In this document: piece after piece, positions 62,001 through 64,000 of the stretch | Numbering within the stretch: position 1 is the first letter of the stretch | Layout: each line of letters opens with the position of its first letter | Source: Atrichornis clamosus | Lineage: Eukaryota > Chordata > Aves > Passeriformes > Menuridae | Length of the DNA: 64,000 nt | Assembly: GCA_013400975.1 (NCBI GenBank) | Contig: WBMZ01003049.1 | Coordinates: 35,881-99,880 of the forward strand | Direction: 5' to 3' | Notes under the pieces: generated by a model | Told to the model about the DNA's origin: nothing | The model's database searches: none | The model's input: only the letters and a program-made list of their open reading frames with translations | Position numbers and translations under genes: made by a program

Positions 62001-63937
62001 AACTTTCATAAGACCTACATACAAATCCTATATAGTCCAATATATTAAAAAAAAGAAAAAATCTATTTGCTCAGTATTCTCATTAGATAGAAAAAGCCCT
62101 GATAGAAAAGAAGTACAAAATTTTGGTTCTTTCTTTACAATGATGAAGCTAAGCCTGAACAAGAAACTTTGCACAGCATACACCAGGACATGGAATAGGG
62201 TATCCAACCTTTTCTACATTAATGTTTTGGATAGACAACTGTCTTTGAGAAACTGTACGTATGATGTGTTCTCCCTCCTTCATAAACTGCAAGCAACCCA
62301 GAGGCTGTTCTGCCAAGTGTGCTCAGACACGGATTTCCTGGTTAGCTCAGTGTATTAGTCTCTCTGCCTGCGCTAATCCTCGCTCTCTGTAACAATCCCT
62401 CCTGTGTGCCTGAGAACCCCAACACTGGGCTGTTCAGTCACACACTTCGGACTCCATCCTGTGCAGACAAGCAATGGCTTCCCATGTTAACAGACATACA
62501 GTAATTCTTCCCTGCTTTTGAATTTTTATTTTTTTTTTGTTCAACAGAAGTCATTCAAGCAAAGCTTGCTGCAACCTGAATGACACTTAGATCTTGCATC
62601 CTATATATTCTCATTTTATGGTCAACAGTCAATCAGCATGCTTTTTGATTGTCTATAAAAATATTCTGACTATCAAAAGTAAGAATAGTCAGGAAAAGGA
62701 TATATTTGTCATAAGAGTCCCTTCACACTACGTAAGAGACCATAAAAATTGGATGCACCCAAGATACTACCTCTAGCTCTGAATTTCGTATTTCCACGTA
62801 CTATTATCATTTACGTTCAAACTGTACTTTGATATCAGACACCTTCTGAAGTGGCATCTGCCACAGTCTCCAAAGACTGGAACTGACACCGAGATGCAAC
62901 ACGACAGCCTAACACTATCACGAATAGCTCTGACCTTATGCAACTCTGTATGTTCTTGACATAACAGTGCAGCACTGAATAATTCCTATCGTTGTTTTAG
63001 ATTATGCATGTAATCTAGTTCATATCTAAAAATATTTTAGGTATTCTCCAAGAGCCAGAGCTGGCTCATGCAAACATTTTTGCTTGTTTATGCCTGTTTT
63101 TATCATGACAAACACCCCTAGGACTATTCATAGGAACAGGGCACCAGAGCAGCCCAGGGATGGTTACATGCAAGGAATCACTTTATAAGACTTTCAAAAC
63201 TTTTCAGTGTTTTATTTTTCAATTACACTTGCATTAAAATCCTACCAAACCAAAACTTGGATCTAGAGTCAAACACCATGTAATGTTGTTCACACAGGGT
63301 AAAATCCACTGCAATAATCCATCAGTAACAGCTTTGGAGAAGACAAAAGTAGACTCAGAACAAAAGTTGGCGCCTCTCAAACGCAGCGGTCGATCCCGGC
63401 ATCCTAACGCGCTACCCACAGCAGCACTCCATGCCGGTACAATAAGGAGGCACCGTACGATGACGGCTCTAGGATGGAGAATTCCAGGCCCCATCTCTAG
63501 GAGGATTACAGCCTCTCAGGGGTTGTACGTGTTCACAGCCCCGGCACTCGGCTCTTTCCACCGCCGTTTCACCGCTCCGCCCGGGCCCCGCTCCCCACGC
63601 CGGACGGACGGGCCGGCACAGCTCGGGGCGGCTGCGTGCGACATGGGCGAGCAGCAACCCCTCAGCGCCCGCTGCAGCCCCTGCCTCGCAGGCTCCCTGC
63701 CGGCTCCGTGCCCTCCCCCACACGCCTAGGGGGAGGGCGGAGGCGCCGCCTGCCCCCAGCCCCGGGGGAGACTGGCCGCGCCCCGCACCTCCACGGCCGG
63801 CAGGGACGGAACAGGCCGGACGGCAGCGCGTCCCCTCGCCAGGCAGCCCCCACCCCGCCGCGGCCCGTACTCCCCGCTCCTCTCGGAGCCGCCATGGAAC
63901 CCCCCGCACCTTGGCTCCGCCTGCTGCCGCTCTCCAT
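25517..63937 (-). CDS. SPATA7: SPATA7, complete coding region in 12 exons
   Basis: SPATA7 is a ciliary protein of the photoreceptor connecting cilium. From established knowledge, it works with RPGRIP1/RPGR at the transition zone, and human mutations cause Leber congenital amaurosis 3 and retinitis pigmentosa. Minus-strand coding exons are 63910-63937, 52743-52808, 51984-52076, 51640-51687, 40626-40759, 31806-32278, 30655-30721, 30138-30208, 29211-29261, 27773-27850, 26363-26420 and 25517-26011. All phases join, giving about 553 residues against 599 in the long human form. Conserved landmarks are [73 protein letters not shown] with GLFSNR, and [14 protein letters not shown]. There is no signal peptide or membrane segment. 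It converges on PTPN21, as in human. The start is the ATG at 63937, and an in-frame ATG four codons upstream (63949) is an alternative. Confidence 0.95.
26121..26153. repeat. Short tandem direct repeat
   Basis: AGTGACTAAATTAAA occurs twice, offset by 17 bases, in SPATA7 intron 11 about 110 bases from the exon 12 acceptor. Confidence 0.8.
26363..26420 (-). CDS. SPATA7: SPATA7 coding exon 11
   Basis: The acceptor is TTATTTGTAG and the donor is GATGAG|GTATGT. The exon is 58 bp, phase 2 to 0. It encodes [20 protein letters not shown], corresponding to the human FLERLFERHIKQNKHLEEE helix. Confidence 0.93.
27773..27850 (-). CDS. SPATA7: SPATA7 coding exon 10
   Basis: The acceptor is TCCCTGCAG and the donor is AACAG|GTAGGT. 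The exon is 78 bp in phase 2/2. It encodes [20 protein letters not shown] followed by GLFSNR, nearly identical to human SPATA7. Confidence 0.96.
29211..29261 (-). CDS. SPATA7: SPATA7 coding exon 9
   Basis: The acceptor is TTTTCTGATTAG and the donor is GCTGA|GTAAGT. The exon is 51 bp in phase 2/2. It encodes [16 protein letters not shown] and feeds directly into the [10 protein letters not shown] block of the next exon. Confidence 0.8.
   Translation of the reverse strand, partial: RDIMFSEVFTKEDYQG
30138..30208 (-). CDS. SPATA7: SPATA7 coding exon 8
   Basis: The acceptor is GTGTTGTAG and the donor is CTAAG|GTACCT. The exon is 71 bp, phase 0 to 2. It encodes [20 protein letters not shown] and then SVLR. 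Conservation is weak, but the splice sites and phase fit. Confidence 0.75.
30655..30721 (-). CDS. SPATA7: SPATA7 coding exon 7
   Basis: The acceptor is AATTTTATAG and the donor is TGGAAG|GTAATA. The exon is 67 bp, phase 2 to 0. It encodes [20 protein letters not shown] and then TWK. It is less conserved, and the call rests mainly on splice sites and phase continuity with both neighbours. Confidence 0.75.
31806..32278 (-). CDS. SPATA7: SPATA7 coding exon 6 (large)
   Basis: The acceptor is TTTTTTTCTAG|GGT and the donor is ATCAG|GTACAG. The exon is 473 bp, phase 0 to 2. The N-terminal half is Ser/Arg/Cys-rich and poorly conserved. The C-terminal part carries [42 protein letters not shown] and the VEAQTQTD motif, all close to mammalian SPATA7. 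Confidence 0.96.
34279..34346. repeat. Two adjacent perfect hairpin-forming inverted repeats
   Basis: The first is TGTAACCTAC (34279-34288) with GTAGGTTACA (34301-34310), a 10-bp stem with a 12-base loop. The second is ATATATTACT (34319-34328) with AGTAATATAT (34337-34346), a 10-bp stem with an 8-base loop. They lie in an AT-rich part of intron 5. Cruciform potential is visible, but function is unknown. Confidence 0.7.
40096..40102. repeat. Target-site duplication, left copy
   Basis: ACTCTTC directly abuts the TGTCGC end of the LTR and is identical to 40430-40436. Confidence 0.8.
40103..40429 (-). mobile_element. Solo LTR of an endogenous retrovirus, minus orientation
   Basis: This 327-bp element reads TGTGGATGTTAC...GCGACA on the minus strand, with TG/CA ends. 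It is flanked by a perfect 7-bp direct repeat (ACTCTTC on the + strand, 40096-40102 and 40430-40436). Inside, in LTR order, are a U3-like region, a TATA box (TATATA, 40188-40193), an AATAAA (TTTATT on +, 40165-40170) and a GC-richer U5-like end. No internal retroviral genes adjoin it, so it is a recombination remnant. The intact duplication suggests a fairly recent insertion. It sits in SPATA7 intron 5, in the same orientation as the gene, 196 bases downstream of exon 5. Confidence 0.85.
40430..40436. repeat. Target-site duplication, right copy
   Basis: ACTCTTC directly abuts the ATCCACA end of the LTR. A perfect copy of 40096-40102. Confidence 0.8.
40626..40759 (-). CDS. SPATA7: SPATA7 coding exon 5
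   Basis: The acceptor is TCTTCCCTAAG and the donor is AAAG|GTATAT. The exon is 134 bp and ends in phase 0. It encodes the basic, helical [20 protein letters not shown] followed by a Ser-rich stretch. The human protein continues longer here, so part of the 46-residue length difference probably lies at this exon's end. Confidence 0.9.
41500..41988 (-). mobile_element. CR1 LINE, 5'-truncated 3' fragment
   Basis: On the + strand it opens TAGAATCATTTAGGTCGGAA, the reverse complement of a CR1 3' tail, so the element points to the minus strand. A minus-strand frame (41721-41993) encodes a typical CR1 reverse-transcriptase C-terminus: [20 protein letters not shown], then [23 protein letters not shown] in part, and [11 protein letters not shown]. 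The start is truncated, as for nearly all CR1 copies, so the frame is a dead remnant. Confidence 0.93.
45320..45416 (+). other. Unassigned exon-like block on the + strand
   Basis: A TTTTTTTAG acceptor precedes 32 open codons ([20 protein letters not shown] and on) and a CAA|GTAAGC donor. The minus strand is also open over the same stretch. I recognise no protein. Chance is the default explanation. Confidence 0.15.
45695..46060 (-). mobile_element. Possible degenerate LTR or retrotransposed remnant
   Basis: Read on the minus strand, the segment ends CAAGCCCTTAATAAAGACTT followed by TTGTCACCCTTTTT, which resembles the polyadenylation end of an LTR or a processed transcript. It is less AT-rich than its surroundings. 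A minus-strand frame (45783-45989) inside it has no recognised homology. The boundaries and class are uncertain. Confidence 0.3.
47518..47551. repeat. 17-bp tandem duplication
   Basis: AGAAGTTTCACATTTCA is followed immediately by a copy differing at one base, within SPATA7 intron 4. Confidence 0.85.
49049..49193 (+). mobile_element. Old CR1 LINE 3' fragment
   Basis: It contains the CR1-type 3' sequence: CTCTGGAGGTTTCCAACAGT, CTGATCTAGTGTTGGCAGAA, GGAGGACTAAATGACCTCTA and AAGGTCTC. It is diverged and truncated at both ends. Confidence 0.75.
51273..51326. repeat. Perfect 27-bp tandem duplication
   Basis: Two identical 27-base units beginning ACCTGGCACTAGTAAACTCT occupy 51273-51299 and 51300-51326, in SPATA7 intron 4 about 310 bases downstream of exon 4. 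Perfect identity implies a recent event or a polymorphic minisatellite. Confidence 0.95.
51640..51687 (-). CDS. SPATA7: SPATA7 coding exon 4
   Basis: The donor is AAAC|GTAAGT. The exon is 48 bp in phase 1/1 and encodes [16 protein letters not shown] across its junctions, matching the human AAVDCSVP segment. The acceptor is a tandem TTCAGCAG. Using the second AG (exon start 51684) would drop one alanine. Confidence 0.9.
51984..52076 (-). CDS. SPATA7: SPATA7 coding exon 3
   Basis: The acceptor is ATCTTACAG and the donor is AAAG|GTAAAA. The exon is 93 bp in phase 1/1. It encodes [12 protein letters not shown], then [16 protein letters not shown], one of the best conserved SPATA7 segments. Confidence 0.93.
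52077..52742 (-). other. SPATA7: SPATA7 intron 2
   Basis: A 666-base GT-AG intron, AT-rich, with nothing further recognised. Confidence 0.85.
52743..52808 (-). CDS. SPATA7: SPATA7 coding exon 2
   Basis: The donor is AATG|GTAAGT. The product includes [20 protein letters not shown], matching the conserved PRYGPP...[10 protein letters not shown] segment. Two acceptors keep the frame: CTCAG before 52808 (used here, 66 bp) and TTAAAG before 52823 (81 bp, adding TEYSA). The shorter one gives the better length match to mammals. Confidence 0.88.
55984..55998. repeat. Poly(T) tract
   Basis: Fifteen consecutive T in SPATA7 intron 1. No clear SINE or LINE body adjoins it. Confidence 0.8.
59993..60311 (+). 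mobile_element. CR1 LINE 3' fragment
   Basis: The + strand frame at 59987-60265 encodes [20 protein letters not shown], then [15 protein letters not shown] and [11 protein letters not shown], the typical CR1 reverse-transcriptase end. The 3' UTR follows (AATGATTGGACTTGATGAAC). It is 5'-truncated and diverged. Confidence 0.9.
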
Positions 63938-64000
63938 CCTCAGCCCCATTCTCCCGGCCAGGCCCGCAGGGGCGGCGCCGGCCGGCGCTCGGCTCGGCGG
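63360..64000 (-). promoter_or_regulatory. SPATA7: CpG island with the SPATA7 promoter and exon 1
   Basis: CpG dinucleotides become frequent from about 63370 and very dense from about 63540 to the window end, against an AT-rich background where CpG is rare. The island covers the start of intron 1, coding exon 1 and the 5' UTR. No TATA box is evident in the short upstream stretch. The upstream part of the promoter lies beyond the window. Confidence 0.8.
63910..63937 (-). CDS. SPATA7: SPATA7 coding exon 1 (start)
   Basis: It encodes MESGSRRSQ plus one base, and the donor is CAAG|GTGCGG. It resembles the human N-terminus, a Met followed by a short acidic/Gly segment and SRR. An in-frame ATG at 63947-63949 would add MGLR. 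Both ATGs have A at -3 and G at +4. Confidence 0.8.

Larger units (their letters stand above)
52809..63909 (-). other. SPATA7: SPATA7 intron 1
   Basis: About 11 kb. It contains a CR1 fragment (59993-60311), a 15-base T run (55984-55998) and, at its 5' end, part of the CpG island. The open frames in it are short and unsupported, and no RNA gene is seen. Confidence 0.75.

Noticed and set aside
63283..63949. Long open frames on both strands at the right end of the window
   Set aside because: They are stop-poor because of the CpG island's high GC content. Only the 28-base SPATA7 exon 1 (63910-63937) has homology and a matching splice donor.
1..64000. Search by eye for tRNA, rRNA, snRNA, CRISPR arrays and bacterial-type operons
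   Set aside because: None seen. The sequence is eukaryotic intron-rich DNA.

Overview
The window is vertebrate nuclear DNA, most likely from a bird. It holds spliced genes with GT-AG introns, one 5' CpG island, CR1 LINE fragments (the dominant avian interspersed repeat) and solo retroviral LTRs. There are no bacterial operons, rRNA or tRNA genes, or CRISPR arrays.

Two protein-coding genes face each other tail to tail. The left part (1 to about 15.4 kb, + strand) is the 3' part of PTPN21 (PTPD1), a FERM-domain protein tyrosine phosphatase. Seven coding exons are present: part of the large linker exon, the linker to catalytic-domain junction, and the complete PTP domain, ending in a stop at 8980. 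They are followed by a probable 3' UTR of about 6.4 kb that ends at a poly(A) signal at 15335-15340. The N-terminal FERM domain lies left of the window.

The right part (about 25.2 to 64 kb, - strand) is SPATA7, the photoreceptor connecting-cilium protein. I could place all 12 coding exons by reading splice sites and homology. They run from the start codon inside a CpG island at 63937 to the stop at 25517, and the phases join into one frame of about 553 codons. Introns 1, 4 and 5 are large (about 11, 11 and 8 kb). They carry the repeats: a CR1 fragment with a remnant reverse-transcriptase frame at 41.5-42.0 kb, CR1 tails at 49.0 and 60.0 kb, and a clean solo LTR with a 7-bp target-site duplication at 40.1-40.4 kb.

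About 9.8 kb separates the two gene ends. It contains a degenerate LTR-like element near 15.9-16.2 kb and otherwise no recognisable gene. An exon-like block on the + strand at 25058-25162 lies next to poly(A) signals on both strands, just past the SPATA7 3' end. The convergent PTPN21/SPATA7 order is the one known from human chromosome 14q31. No novel gene system is evident. The most interesting observations are regulatory: the sense-oriented LTR beside SPATA7 exon 5, tandem splice acceptors, the bidirectional poly(A) region and the unexplained + strand exon-like block.
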